64,000 nucleotides of DNA, from contig JADZEB010000022.1 of the NCBI GenBank assembly GCA_020850755.1, forward strand, positions 80,581 through 144,580, written 5' to 3'. The translations under genes and the position numbers were made by a program. This document shows, one piece after another, positions 18,786 to 28,531 of this stretch. The stretch is from Alphaproteobacteria bacterium. GTDB lineage: Bacteria; Pseudomonadota; Alphaproteobacteria; Acetobacterales; Acetobacteraceae. The stretch's first letter is position 1. The number at the start of each line of letters is the position of its first letter. The notes under the pieces were generated by a model that saw only the letters and a list, made by a program, of their open reading frames with translations, searched no databases and was not told the DNA's origin.

Positions 18786-19979
18786 CTAGCGTGAAAGCGC
18801 GGCGACCCCCGGCAGCGCCTTGCCCTCGAGCCACTCCAGGAACGCACCGCCCGCGGTCGAGACATAGGAGAAGCGATCGGCCACCCCGGCATGGCGCAGC
18901 GCGGCAACCGTGTCGCCGCCGCCCGCGACCGACAGGAGCTTGCCCGCCCCGGTCAGCTCGGCGACCGCCCTGGCCAGCGCCACCGTGGCGGCGTCGAAGG
19001 GCGGGGTCTCGAACGCGCCGAGCGGCCCGTTCCAGACCAGGGTCTTGGCCGCACCGAGCCTGGCCGTCAGCGCCGCGACCGAGGCCGGGCCGACATCGAG
19101 GATCATCGCCTCGGCCGGTACGGCGGCCACCGGCACCGTCTGCGTCGGCGGGTTGGGCTTGAACTCGGCGGCGGTGACGGCATCGACCGGCAGCAGCACG
19201 TCGCAGCCGGCCGACTTGGCCTTGGCCAGGATCTCGCGCGCGGTGGCGTGCATCTCGGCTTCCTGCAGGCTGCGGCCGACGCCCATCCCCTGCGCGGCAA
19301 GGAAGGTGTTGGCCATCGCCCCGCCGATGATCAGCAGGTCGACCTTGCCCACCAGGTTGCCGAGCAGGTCGAGCTTGGTCGAGACCTTGGCCCCGCCGAC
19401 GATCGCGGCGACGGGACGGGCCGGGTTGCCGAGCGCCTTGTCGAGCGCCTCGAGCTCGGCCTGCATCAGCCGCCCGGCATAGGAGGGCAGCAGGTGCGCC
19501 ACCCCCTCGGTGCTCGCATGCGCCCGGTGCGCGGCCGAGAAGGCGTCGTTGACATAGAGATCGGCCTGCGCGGCCAGGGCCTTGGCGAAGGCCGGGTCGT
19601 TCTTCTCCTCCCCGGCATGGTAGCGGCTGTTCTCCAGCAGCACGACATCGCCATCCTTCGCCGCCGCCACCGCCGCCTCGGCCGGAGCGCCGATGCAATC
19701 CTCGGCGAAGGCAACCGGCTGGCCCAGCACCTGCGCCAGCGCCACGGCGCAGGGGCGCAACGACATCTCGGGCACGCGCTTGCCCTTGGGCCGGTCGAAA
19801 TGACTGGTCACGATCACCCGCGCGCCCTTGCCGGCCAGTTCACGGATGGTGGGCGCCACCCGCTCGATGCGCGTGAGATCGGAGATGCGGCCATCCCTGA
19901 CCGGGACGTTGAGGTCGGCGCGCAACAAGACGCGCCTGCCCTGCACGGCAACACCATCGAGCGAACGGAAAGCGGGCAT
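18786..19979 (-). CDS. pgk: Phosphoglycerate kinase
   Basis: Pgk transfers phosphate from 1,3-bisphosphoglycerate to ADP in glycolysis, or the reverse in gluconeogenesis. The 397-residue product has [47 protein letters not shown] hinge sequence, [15 protein letters not shown] and the nucleotide-binding GGGDTVAAL near residue 350. The order tkt-gap-pgk on the minus strand places it third in a Calvin/glycolysis-type set, 103 bp after gap. Confidence 0.97.
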   Translation of the reverse strand: MPAFRSLDGVAVQGRRVLLRADLNVPVRDGRISDLTRIERVAPTIRELAGKGARVIVTSHFDRPKGKRVPEMSLRPCAVALAQVLGQPVAFAEDCIGAPAEAAVAAAKDGDVVLLENSRYHAGEEKNDPAFAKALAAQADLYVNDAFSAAHRAHASTEGVAHLLPSYAGRLMQAELEALDKALGNPARPVAAIVGGAKVSTKLDLLGNLVGKVDLLIIGGAMANTFLAAQGMGVGRSLQEAEMHATAREILAKAKSAGCDVLLPVDAVTAAEFKPNPPTQTVPVAAVPAEAMILDVGPASVAALTARLGAAKTLVWNGPLGAFETPPFDAATVALARAVAELTGAGKLLSVAGGGDTVAALRHAGVADRFSYVSTAGGAFLEWLEGKALPGVAALSR

Positions 19980-20082
19980 CGTCGCGATCCCTGAAGGCGG
20001 CAGCGTCGGTGAAGGACGGGCGGGCGGGACCCGCCGTGCGGCCAGGTCCCGCCCCCCCCGGTAGCGGTCGGCGTCGCGGCGG

Positions 20083-21096
20083 CTAGAGGCGGCCGAACAG
20101 GGCGGCCGTGTCCGACATGCGGTTGGAGAAACCCCACTCGTTGTCGTACCAGCCGCAGATGCGCACCAGCGTGCCCTCGATCACCGCCGTCTGCGTGGCA
20201 TCGAAGGTGCAGCTCGCCGGGTTGTGGTTGAAATCGATCGAGACCAGCTTCTCGGTGCTGTATTCCAGCACGCCCTTGAGCGGACCGGCGGCGGCGGCCT
20301 TCATCGCGGCGTGGATCTCGTCCTTGGTCGTGGCCTTCTTCACGATCGCATCGAGCGAGACCATCGACACGTTCGGCGTCGGCACGCGGATCGCGGTGCC
20401 GTCGAGCTTGCCCTTCAGTTCCGGCAGCACGAGGCCCACGGCCTTGGCCGCGCCGGTCGAGGTGGGGATCATGCTCACGGCGGCGGCGCGGGCGCGGTGC
20501 AGGTCCTTGTGCAGCGTATCGACGGTGCGCTGGTCGCCCGTATAGGCGTGGATCGTGACCATGTAGCCGCGATCGACGCCGAAGGAATCGTGCAGCACCT
20601 TGACCATCGGCGCGAGACAGTTGGTGGTGCAGGAGGCGTTGGAGATCACCGTCATGTCCTTGGTGATCTTGTCGTGGTTGACGCCGTAGACGATGGTCGC
20701 GTCCACCCCGTCGGCGGGGGCCGAGACCAGCACCTTGCGCGCACCCGCGGTGATGAGCTGGGCCGCCTGCTCCTTCTTGGTGAAGATGCCGGTGCACTCC
20801 AGCGCCACATCGACACCGGCAAGCGGCACCTTGGTCGGGTCGCGCTCGGCCGAGACGCGGATCGGGCCGTAGGTGCGGCCGTTATGCTCGATCGTGATGG
20901 TATCGCCCGCGGTCGTGACCTTGCCGGGGAAGCGGCCATGCACGCTGTCGTAGCGGAACAGGTGCGCGTTGGCGTCGGTGGGGCCGAGATCGTTGATCGC
21001 CACCACCTCGACATCGCTGCGCCCGCTTTCCACGATCGCGCGCAGAACCAGGCGCCCGATGCGCCCGAAGCCGTTGATGGCCAGTTTCACCGCCAT
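20083..21096 (-). CDS. gap: Glyceraldehyde-3-phosphate dehydrogenase, type I
   Basis: Gap oxidises glyceraldehyde 3-phosphate with NAD and phosphate. The 337-residue product has [25 protein letters not shown], the catalytic [39 protein letters not shown] and [12 protein letters not shown]. The ATG at 21096 has AGGAGGAAC upstream. It lies 72 bp after tkt and before pgk. Confidence 0.97.
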   Translation of the reverse strand: MAVKLAINGFGRIGRLVLRAIVESGRSDVEVVAINDLGPTDANAHLFRYDSVHGRFPGKVTTAGDTITIEHNGRTYGPIRVSAERDPTKVPLAGVDVALECTGIFTKKEQAAQLITAGARKVLVSAPADGVDATIVYGVNHDKITKDMTVISNASCTTNCLAPMVKVLHDSFGVDRGYMVTIHAYTGDQRTVDTLHKDLHRARAAAVSMIPTSTGAAKAVGLVLPELKGKLDGTAIRVPTPNVSMVSLDAIVKKATTKDEIHAAMKAAAAGPLKGVLEYSTEKLVSIDFNHNPASCTFDATQTAVIEGTLVRICGWYDNEWGFSNRMSDTAALFGRL

Positions 21097-21168
21097 GGGA
21101 TGTTCCTCCTGCTGGTGCGATGCCGCGCCGGGCAAGGGCGCCCGCGCGGGCATTCGGTTGAACCCTGA

Positions 21169-23175
21169 TCAGCGGCCAAGCCGTGCCTTGACCGCCTGCA
21201 CCACGGCCTCTGCCGTGATGCCGAAATGGGCGTAGAGCTTCTCGAACGGCGCGCTCGCGCCGAAGCCCCGCATGCCGATGAACATGCCCTCGGCGCCGAG
21301 CCAGCGCTCCCAGCCGAAGCCCACCGCCGCCTCGATGCCGACGCGCAGCACGCCGGCCCCGCCCAGCACCAGGGCGCGGTAGGCCGCATCCTGCGCCGCG
21401 AACAGCTCGAAGGAGGGCAGCGAGACCACGGCGGCGGCGATGCCGGCGGCCTTGAGCGCCGCCCGCGCTTCCATCGCCAGCCCGACCTCGGAGCCGGTGG
21501 CGATCAGGCTCACCTGCCGCGCCGCGCCCTCGGCCTCGGCCAGCACATAGCCGCCGCGCGCGGAACGGTTCGCGCCGGTCCCGCCATCGCTGCGCAAGGG
21601 CGGCACGCCCTGGCGCGTCAGCGCCAGCGCCGAGGGGCCGGTCGTGTGCGCCACCGCCAGCGCCCAGCATTCGGCCGTTTCCACCGTGTCGGCGGGGCGG
21701 AACACCCGCATGTTCGGCATCGCCCGCAGCGCCGCCAGATGCTCGACCGGCTGGTGCGTCGGCCCGTCCTCGCCAAGCCCGATCGAATCATGCGTGAAGA
21801 CATGGATCACGCGCTGGCGCATCAGCGCCGCCAGGCGCAGCGCCGGGCGCATATAGTCGGAGAACACCAGGAAGGTGCCGCCATAGGGGATCACGCCGCC
21901 ATGCAGCGCCATCCCGTTCATGGCCGCGGCCATGGCGTGCTCGCGCACGCCGTAATGGATGTAGCGGCCGGCGAAATCGCCGCGCGCGATCGGCGCCTGG
22001 CCCTTGATCTGGGTCAGGTTCGAGCCGGTCAGGTCGGCCGAGCCGCCGAGCAGTTCGGGCAGCGCCGGCACCAGCGCTTCCAGCGCCTTCTGGCTCGCCT
22101 GGCGGGTGGCGAGCTTGGGCTTCTCGGCCAAGGCGCGCGCGATCCAGTCGTTGAGCGGCTTGTCCCAGCCCTCCGGCAGGGCGCCCGACATGGCGCGCGA
22201 GAAGGCGGCGCGATCGCGCGCGCGCGCCAGCCGCCGGCCCCATGCGGCGCGCGCTTCCGCGCCGCGCTTGCCGGTGGCGGCCCAGGCGCCAGCGATGTCC
22301 CCGGGCAGCTCGAAGGGCGGGTGGGTCCAGCCCAGCGCCGCGCGCGCGCCCTTGGCCTCCTCGGGCCCGAGCGGGCTGCCATGGGTGGCCGCCGTGCCCG
22401 CCTTGGAGGGGGCGCCGAAGCCGATGATGGTGCGGCAGGCGATCAGGGTGGGCTTCTTCGAGCGCTGCGCCCAGGCCAGCGCCGCCGCGATGGCCTCGTG
22501 GTCGTGGCCGTCGATGCGGCGCACCGCCCAGCCATAGGCGGCGAAACGCTTCAGCGCATCGTCGGAGCAGGCAAGCTCGGTGCCGCCATCGATCGAGATC
22601 GCATTGTCGTCGAACAGCACGCAGAGCCGGCCAAGGCCGAGATGCCCGGCAAGCGAGGCCGCCTCGTGGCTGATGCCTTCCATCAGGCAGCCATCGCCGG
22701 CAATCACCCAGGTGCGGTGATCGACCAGCCCCTTGCCGAAGCGCGCGGCGAGGTGGCGCTCGGCGATCGCCATGCCGACGGCGGTGGCCAGGCCCTGGCC
22801 GAGCGGGCCGGTGGTGGTCTCGATGCCGGGATGCTCGCCGAACTCGGGATGGCCGGCCGTGTGGCTGCCGAGCTGGCGGAAGGCGCGGAGCTGGTCCATC
22901 CCCATCCCGGCATGGCCGGTGAGATGCAACAGCGCATAGAGCAGCATCGAGCCATGCCCGGCCGAGAGCACGAAGCGGTCGCGGTCGGGCCAGCGCGGAT
23001 CGGCGGCATCGAACTTCAGGAAGCGGCTGAACAGCACGGTGGCGACATCGGCCATGCCCATCGGCATGCCGGGATGGCCCGACTTGGCCTGTTCGACCGC
23101 ATCGAGGGCGAGCACGCGGATGGCATCAGCCATGCGGCGCTCGGTCGTGGCGGGGCGGGCGAGCAGGGCGGCCAT
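21169..23175 (-). CDS. tkt: Transketolase
   Basis: Transketolase moves two-carbon units between sugar phosphates using thiamine diphosphate. The product from the ATG at 23175 is 668 residues (E. coli 663). It has [51 protein letters not shown], the ThDP motif [32 protein letters not shown] in two parts, [13 protein letters not shown], and [20 protein letters not shown]. No strong ribosome site marks the start; the frame stays open 68 codons further upstream but without conserved sequence. Confidence 0.95.
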   Translation of the reverse strand: MAALLARPATTERRMADAIRVLALDAVEQAKSGHPGMPMGMADVATVLFSRFLKFDAADPRWPDRDRFVLSAGHGSMLLYALLHLTGHAGMGMDQLRAFRQLGSHTAGHPEFGEHPGIETTTGPLGQGLATAVGMAIAERHLAARFGKGLVDHRTWVIAGDGCLMEGISHEAASLAGHLGLGRLCVLFDDNAISIDGGTELACSDDALKRFAAYGWAVRRIDGHDHEAIAAALAWAQRSKKPTLIACRTIIGFGAPSKAGTAATHGSPLGPEEAKGARAALGWTHPPFELPGDIAGAWAATGKRGAEARAAWGRRLARARDRAAFSRAMSGALPEGWDKPLNDWIARALAEKPKLATRQASQKALEALVPALPELLGGSADLTGSNLTQIKGQAPIARGDFAGRYIHYGVREHAMAAAMNGMALHGGVIPYGGTFLVFSDYMRPALRLAALMRQRVIHVFTHDSIGLGEDGPTHQPVEHLAALRAMPNMRVFRPADTVETAECWALAVAHTTGPSALALTRQGVPPLRSDGGTGANRSARGGYVLAEAEGAARQVSLIATGSEVGLAMEARAALKAAGIAAAVVSLPSFELFAAQDAAYRALVLGGAGVLRVGIEAAVGFGWERWLGAEGMFIGMRGFGASAPFEKLYAHFGITAEAVVQAVKARLGR

Positions 23176-23954
23176 GGCGGCCTTGAGCGAGGCTTGGGCC
23201 GAAGCGAGGGCGGGAGCGGATGCGGTGCTGGACAAGGCCGGCGCACTCCGGAACAAGGCGGGGCAACTCCGCGCGGGCGGGCCCCAGGGCAGCGGGCCGC
23301 CGCGCGCGCCCGTGCGGGCGGACCCTGCGGGCAGACGGGCGGGCGGCCCCTCTCTAGACAGGGCGGCGGGGGATGGCAACCCCGTTCACCGCATGGCTGG
23401 GGCGCGGCAGGGCGTATCGGCCGAGGTCCCGCCGAGGTGCCGCGCCGGCTATCCTCGCCCAGGGCATGGGACGGATGCCTGCCTCGGCCGGGGCGGAGCG
23501 CACCGCGGCATGCCGGCCACGATCCGGATCGGGGTCCCGCCGCCAGCGGGCCGGGAGGGTTCGAGCCGGCCCGCAGGCTGCCCGCGCCGGCAACAATCGG
23601 GTCCGGCGCAACGCGGGTTAGAGAGCGGGCGGGGCGGGGCGGGGCGGGACGCGACCCGCGTCGATCAGCGCAGCCGGATCGCGCCTCCCCCCCACGCGAG
23701 CCCCGCGGGTCCACATCCGCCCTGCCACCAGCCGGGAACCGGCGCCGCCCGCCCACGCGAGCCGCACGGCCCGACGGCAGAACGCCATCCGGCTCCGGCT
23801 CGCCCGGCAGCGTTCCGGGCCTTTGCGGTCTGGCGCCGGACAAAGGTTCCACCCGGGCCGAGGCTGCTCTAGGATTCGCGGCAGGCGGCGCGCCCCGCGT
23901 GCGACGCCCTCGCCCGTCTGCACGCCCTTCCCCGCCACGCGCCGCCCCGGTCCC
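23176..23954. other. Intergenic region between tkt and TauE-like gene
   Basis: About 780 bp separate the divergent tkt and TauE-like genes. I see no credible gene, RNA or clear promoter. The sequence is G+C rich with several small GC palindromes. A 10-base match (GCTGCTCTAG, 23863-23872) to the end of the 121-bp repeat is too short to count. Confidence 0.5.
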
Positions 23955-24713
23955 ATGTCGCTGCTCCTTCTTGCCCTGGCCGTCCTTGGCCTGTTCCTGC
24001 TCTCGATTCTGGCGGGGATGCTCGGCACCGGGGTGGGCATCGCGGCGATCCCGTTCCTGGGCCTTTTCCTGGACGATCTGGTGCACGAGGTGCAGCCCCT
24101 CGCCCTGACCCTGAACGGGGTGACGGCAGGCTTCGCCGCGCTGGCCTTCGCCCGCGCCGGGCTGGTGCATTGGGGGCGCGCCCTGGCGCTTGCGGCGCTG
24201 CTGCTGGCGACCACGCCGCTTGGCGCCTGGCTCGCCCGTTTCGCGCCTGCGCCCCTGCTTTGGGGGCTGTTCGTGGCATCGGTCGTGTTCGCGGTCTGGC
24301 GCATACTGATGGTGCCGGCGACGGCAGCCGGGCGCGGACCGGCAGACCGCTTCGCGGTGGCGCTGGCGGGTGCGGCGCCGATCGGGATCGTGGCCGGTCT
24401 TCTCGGCGTGGGCGCCGGCTTCCTGCTCGTGCCGGCGCTGGTTGCCTGCCGGGTGCCGGTCAAGCAGGCGGCAGCGCTGAACGCGGTGGCGGTGACGCCC
24501 TCATCCTTCGCGGCGCTGCTGCCGCATCTCGACGCCGCGATCTGGGACACGACGCTCGACCTGCCGCTGCTGGCCGCCGGCGCGATCGGCGGCGTGGCCG
24601 GGGCACGGCTGACCACCGGCGTGCTTTCGGCCCTGACCGTGCGCCTTGCCTTCGCCACCGCGCTGGTGGCGCTGACGGCGCTCAAGCTCCTGCAGCTTCT
24701 GCTGCGCGGCTAG
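23955..24713 (+). CDS. TauE/SafE family membrane exporter (sulfite/organosulfonate type)
   Basis: This 252-residue protein has about eight hydrophobic segments in two halves, each opening with a Gly-rich loop: LAGMLGTGVGIAAIPFLGLF (about 19-38) and GLLGVGAGFLLVPALVACRVPVKQAAALNAVAVTPSS (about 155-190). This is the TauE/SafE repeat. The family exports sulfite, sulfoacetate or related anions; the substrate here is unknown. The start at 23955 gives a canonical first helix. Its TAG overlaps the stop of the convergent M20 gene within a CTAG. Confidence 0.88.
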   Translation: MSLLLLALAVLGLFLLSILAGMLGTGVGIAAIPFLGLFLDDLVHEVQPLALTLNGVTAGFAALAFARAGLVHWGRALALAALLLATTPLGAWLARFAPAPLLWGLFVASVVFAVWRILMVPATAAGRGPADRFAVALAGAAPIGIVAGLLGVGAGFLLVPALVACRVPVKQAAALNAVAVTPSSFAALLPHLDAAIWDTTLDLPLLAAGAIGGVAGARLTTGVLSALTVRLAFATALVALTALKLLQLLLRG

Positions 24714-25954
24714 GCCAGCGGCCGGTTGGCGCGCGCCAGCGCCACCTCGAACAGGATCTGTGCCCCGGCGGCCGCATGCTCGGGCAGGATGCTCTCGGCC
24801 TCGTTGTGCGACAGCCCGTCCTTGCAGGGCACGAAGATCATCGCGGTGGGCACCACGCGCGCCACATACACCGCATCGTGCCCCGCACCCGAGACGATGT
24901 CGCGATGCGCCATGCCGAGCCGCTGCGCCGCCTCGCGCACCAGCCCGACGCAGGCCACATCGAAAGGTTGGGCCGGGTTGACGAACAGTCGATTGATCTC
25001 GATGCCGAGCCCGAGGGCGGCCGCGATCGCCCGCGCCTCGGCCTGGAAGGCGGCATCGATCGCCGCCACCTCGGCATCCGAGGGGTGGCGGAACTCGGCC
25101 GAGAACAGCACCTCGCCCGGCACGACATTGCGGCTGTTCGGCCGCACCTCCATGAAGCCCACCGTGCCGCGCCCATCCTCGCCGCGCGCGCGCATCATCC
25201 GGTCGACCAGATCGACGATGCGCGCCGCCCCCACCATCGCGTCCTTGCGCGCCGAGGGCGGCGTCGTGCCGGCATGGCTGTCCTGGCCGGTGATGCAGAG
25301 ATCGTACCAGACCATCGCCTGCGCGCCGGTGACGACGCCGATCGCCCTGTCCTCGCGCTCCAGGATCGGGCCCTGCTCGATATGCAGCTCGAAATAGGCG
25401 TCGGCCGGGAAGGGGCGCGCGGGCTCGGGCCCGCGATAGCCGACCGCATCGAGCGCCTGCGCGACCGTGACGCCCTGCTGGTCGGCGAGCGCATAGGCCT
25501 TGTCGAGCGGCACCGCGCCCGCCCACACGCCCGAGCCGAGCAGGGAATGGCCGAAGCGGCTGCCTTCCTCGTCGGTCCAGTTCACCACCTCGATCGGCGC
25601 ATCGGTCTCGATGTTGAGGTCGTTCAGCGTGCGGATCACTTCGAGCGCGGCCAGCACGCCGAGCGCGCCGTCGAACTTCCCGCCCGAGGGCTGGCTGTCG
25701 AGATGGCTGCCGATCAGCACCGGCTTGCGCGCCGGATCGCGCCCGGCGCGGCGGGCGAACATGTTGCCCATCGCATCGACGCGCAGGGAAAGCCCGGCGG
25801 CGCGACACCATTCGGTGAAGCGCGCGCGGCCCTGCTTGTCGACCTCGGTCAGGGTCAGGCGGCGCACGCCGCCCTTGGGCGTGGCGCCGATCTCGGCCAT
25901 GGCCATCAGGCTGTCCCACAGCCGCTTGGCGTCGATGCGCTGGTTCGTGCTCAT
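24710..25954 (-). CDS. M20 family Zn-dependent amidohydrolase (allantoate amidohydrolase / N-carbamoyl-L-amino-acid hydrolase)
   Basis: This 414-residue protein matches the HyuC/AllC group. GSHLDSQPSGGKFDGALGVLAALE holds metal ligands, NWTDEEGSRFGHSLLGSGVW the catalytic and bridging Glu, ELHIEQGPILE, the lid-domain GQDSHAGTTPP, and ISGAGHDAVYVARV-type SGAGHDAVY the last His. These enzymes release ammonia or carbamate from allantoate, ureidoglycine or N-carbamoyl amino acids in the cytoplasm. No purine-catabolism gene is adjacent, so the substrate is open. It lies 115 bp downstream of TctA on the same strand. Confidence 0.9.
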   Translation of the reverse strand: MSTNQRIDAKRLWDSLMAMAEIGATPKGGVRRLTLTEVDKQGRARFTEWCRAAGLSLRVDAMGNMFARRAGRDPARKPVLIGSHLDSQPSGGKFDGALGVLAALEVIRTLNDLNIETDAPIEVVNWTDEEGSRFGHSLLGSGVWAGAVPLDKAYALADQQGVTVAQALDAVGYRGPEPARPFPADAYFELHIEQGPILEREDRAIGVVTGAQAMVWYDLCITGQDSHAGTTPPSARKDAMVGAARIVDLVDRMMRARGEDGRGTVGFMEVRPNSRNVVPGEVLFSAEFRHPSDAEVAAIDAAFQAEARAIAAALGLGIEINRLFVNPAQPFDVACVGLVREAAQRLGMAHRDIVSGAGHDAVYVARVVPTAMIFVPCKDGLSHNEAESILPEHAAAGAQILFEVALARANRPLA

Positions 25955-26069
25955 GGCGGGCGGGCTCCTTCACATGCTGTGCAGGAGCCATCTTGCCCGC
26001 GCCGGGCACGCATGCAACCGCCTAGCGCCCGTTGCGCGCGCGCAAGACCATCGCCGCGCGCGGCCCACC

Positions 26070-27593
26070 CTAGTCGCCGACGATCTGCAGCTTGCTGCCG
26101 CGCCGGCGCAGGATCTCCTGGATGACCGGGATCGCGAAGGTGACCAGGATCAGCGCGATGACGATCAGGCTCACGGGCCGCGTGAACAGCACGGTCCAGT
26201 CGCCACGGCTGATGATCAGCGCCAGGCGCAGATTCTGCTCGGCCATGCCGCCCAGGATCAGGCCGAGCACCGCCGGCGCGATCGGGTAGCCGGTCTTTTC
26301 CATCGTGTAGCCGATCATGCCGAACAGCAGCATCATCCACAGATCGAAGAAGCTGTTGTTGACGGAATAGACGCCGATCACGCAGAGGCTGAGGATCACC
26401 GAGACGAGCAGGATCGGCGGCAGGCGCAGCACCTGGGCGAAGATGCGGGTGGCGAGCATGCCGCCGAAGAAGATCAGCAGCACGCTGGCCATAAGCATCT
26501 GCAGCATGAAGCCATAGACGACATCGGCATGCTCGCGGAACAGCGAGGGGCCGGGCTGGAGCCCGTGGATCATCAGCCCGCCCATGATGATCGCCGCGAC
26601 CGAGGAGCCCGGCACGCCAAGCGTCAGGGTGGGGATCAGGCTCGCCGCCGTGTCGGCGTTGTTCGCCGTCTCTGCCGCGCAGACACCCAAGGGATTGCCC
26701 TCGCCGAAGGGCGGGTCTGGGTTCCTGGTGATGCGCTTGGCGTCGTTGTAGGCCAGCAGCGCGGCCATGTTGCCGCCCGCGCCCGGCAGGATGCCGATGA
26801 TGATGCCGATGATCGAGGAACGGATCCACACCGGCACGAAGCTGCGCCACTGGTAGAACAGGCCGTGCTTGGCCTTCAGGCGCAGCACTTCGCCCGGGAT
26901 GCCGCGCTTCACCGCCTGCTCGGCCATCTGGATCGCCGGCGGCAGCGCGAACAGGCCGGTGAGCAGCGTGATGATCGAGAAGCCCTCGACAAGGTTGAGA
27001 TTGTCGAAGGTGAAGCGCTCATGCCCGGACACCTGGTCGATGCCGATGGTGCCGAGCAGCAGACCGAAGAAGCCGGCCAGCAGGCCCTTGAACGGGTCCT
27101 TGCCCAAAAGCACGCCGACCGAGGCGAGGCCGAACACCGCCACCCAGACATACTCGGCCGGACCGAAGGCCAGCGTGACTGTGGCCAGTGGCGGCGCCAG
27201 CAGGATCAGCGAGATCGCCGAGACGATCGAGCCCAGCACCGAACCGAGGCAGGAGATCTGCATCGCGCGCGCCGCCTCGCCCTTCTGGGTCATGGCGTAG
27301 CCGTCGAAGGTGGTGGCGACCGCGGCGGGCGTGCCGGGAATGCGCAGCAGCACGGCCGGGATCGCCCCGCCATACATCGCGCCATTGTAGATGCCCGCCA
27401 TCATGCCCAGCGCGACCAGGGGCGACATGCCGAAGGTAAGCGGCAGCAGCACCGTAATGCCCATCGAGGCGGTGAGGCCAGGCAGGGCGCCGACGATGAT
27501 GCCGCCGACCAGCCCGATCATCACGGCAACAACATTGTCGAGCTGGAAGGTGGCCGGAATGGCATGCAGCAGCGGGGCGAACATCTCGATCAT
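26070..27593 (-). CDS. Tripartite tricarboxylate transporter permease TctA
   Basis: This 507-residue integral membrane protein is the large TTT permease. Family blocks are GLVGGIIVGALPGLTASMGITVLLPLTF, GGAIPAVLLRIPGTPAAVATTFDGY, PAEYVWVAVFGLASV, GILPGAGGNMAALLAYNDAKR and LTLGVPGSSVAAIIMGGLMIHGLQPGP, with about eleven hydrophobic segments. It works with TctB and a periplasmic TctC protein to import carboxylates. TctB precedes it by 21 bp; no TctC gene is nearby. Confidence 0.95.
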   Translation of the reverse strand: MIEMFAPLLHAIPATFQLDNVVAVMIGLVGGIIVGALPGLTASMGITVLLPLTFGMSPLVALGMMAGIYNGAMYGGAIPAVLLRIPGTPAAVATTFDGYAMTQKGEAARAMQISCLGSVLGSIVSAISLILLAPPLATVTLAFGPAEYVWVAVFGLASVGVLLGKDPFKGLLAGFFGLLLGTIGIDQVSGHERFTFDNLNLVEGFSIITLLTGLFALPPAIQMAEQAVKRGIPGEVLRLKAKHGLFYQWRSFVPVWIRSSIIGIIIGILPGAGGNMAALLAYNDAKRITRNPDPPFGEGNPLGVCAAETANNADTAASLIPTLTLGVPGSSVAAIIMGGLMIHGLQPGPSLFREHADVVYGFMLQMLMASVLLIFFGGMLATRIFAQVLRLPPILLVSVILSLCVIGVYSVNNSFFDLWMMLLFGMIGYTMEKTGYPIAPAVLGLILGGMAEQNLRLALIISRGDWTVLFTRPVSLIVIALILVTFAIPVIQEILRRRGSKLQIVGD

Positions 27594-27614
27594 GGTGGTG
27601 CTCTCTCCGCCCGG

Positions 27615-28046
27615 CTATTGCTGCCAGAACTCGGGCGGCAGCGGCCGCTTGAATACCTTCACGAACACCAGCCACAGGAAGGCCGCGAACAAGGCCGTGA
27701 CCACGAGCAGCTGCGGGATGTGCCGGTAGCCCACGACGAACGAGAACACCAGCATGAACAGGATCGTCGCGGTGAAGAAGCCGAGCTGGCTCAGGCCCAC
27801 GATGTAGCAGGCGATCCCGACCACGATCAGGGTGAAGTTGCGCGGATTCTGGATGAAGGGTCCGTCATCCGGCGGGGCCGCGAAGAAGGACTTCGCCAGG
27901 ATCACGAAGTTCATCGCGAACATGCCGAGCAGGATCAGCCGCGGGAACACCCGCGCCTCCTCGGGATAGTTGGCGGACTCGATCCAGGCGAAGATCGAGA
28001 GGGCCAGGACGCCAAGGCAGACCATCCGGTCGCGTGTGATCAGCAC
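27615..28046 (-). CDS. Tripartite tricarboxylate transporter small permease TctB
   Basis: This 143-residue protein has four hydrophobic segments (about residues 10-25, 36-55, 78-100 and 105-135) and the TctB-like features MLITRDRMVCLGVLALSIFAWIES and YPEEARVFPRLILLGMFA. It is the small membrane partner of TctA, which follows 21 bp downstream on the same strand. The 485 bp upstream hold no tctC, the usual first gene of the set. Confidence 0.88.
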   Translation of the reverse strand: MLITRDRMVCLGVLALSIFAWIESANYPEEARVFPRLILLGMFAMNFVILAKSFFAAPPDDGPFIQNPRNFTLIVVGIACYIVGLSQLGFFTATILFMLVFSFVVGYRHIPQLLVVTALFAAFLWLVFVKVFKRPLPPEFWQQ

Positions 28047-28531
28047 GACAGCAACTCCGTCTCGAGCCCCGGCCCGAAATACCTACTCCGCGCGACCCGC
28101 GCCACCATAGCGCGGGAACACGCAAGCCTCGGCCCACCCATGCGGCGAGTGGGACTTCTCCACCAAGGCCCGCAAGGGCCTGTGATTGCGGGAATAGGGG
28201 CGCACGGCGGCTCCCCGCTCCTCCCTGTGCTCGACACCGGTCCGTCTGTCGCGGACCTGGGCGCGCGCCGCAGCGTCGCGTGCCGTCGATGGTTGCGTTG
28301 ATAACAGTCCCGGGCGCAGGGCAGCAAGCGGACTTGTCGTTCGGCAAATTCCCGCCATGATTGCGCGCGTGGGCCGTGCCTTCGCGCGCGCCCTTGCGTC
28401 GGCCGCGGCTTTCGTCTCTTGTGATGGGCAGGGGCGGGCGGCTATACCCTCCTCCGCGCCTGCTGCGTCTGGGGTGGCGGGCCTGTTCCCAGGGTCCGAC
28501 GGACAGAAACGAAAGAAAGCTTCACCGCGCC
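28047..28531. other. Intergenic region between TctB and lipoprotein gene
   Basis: This 485-bp divergent gap must hold the promoters of the tctBA unit and of the lipoprotein gene. I find no tctC remnant, RNA gene or repeat, and no promoter close enough to consensus to report. Confidence 0.5.

Noticed and set aside
23863..23872. Third copy of the 121-bp repeat
   Set aside because: Only ten bases (GCTGCTCTAG) match the repeat end, with no hairpin around them.
23380..23954. Small genes between tkt and the TauE gene
   Set aside because: The frames are short, Arg/Pro-rich, lack ribosome sites and overlap each other on both strands.
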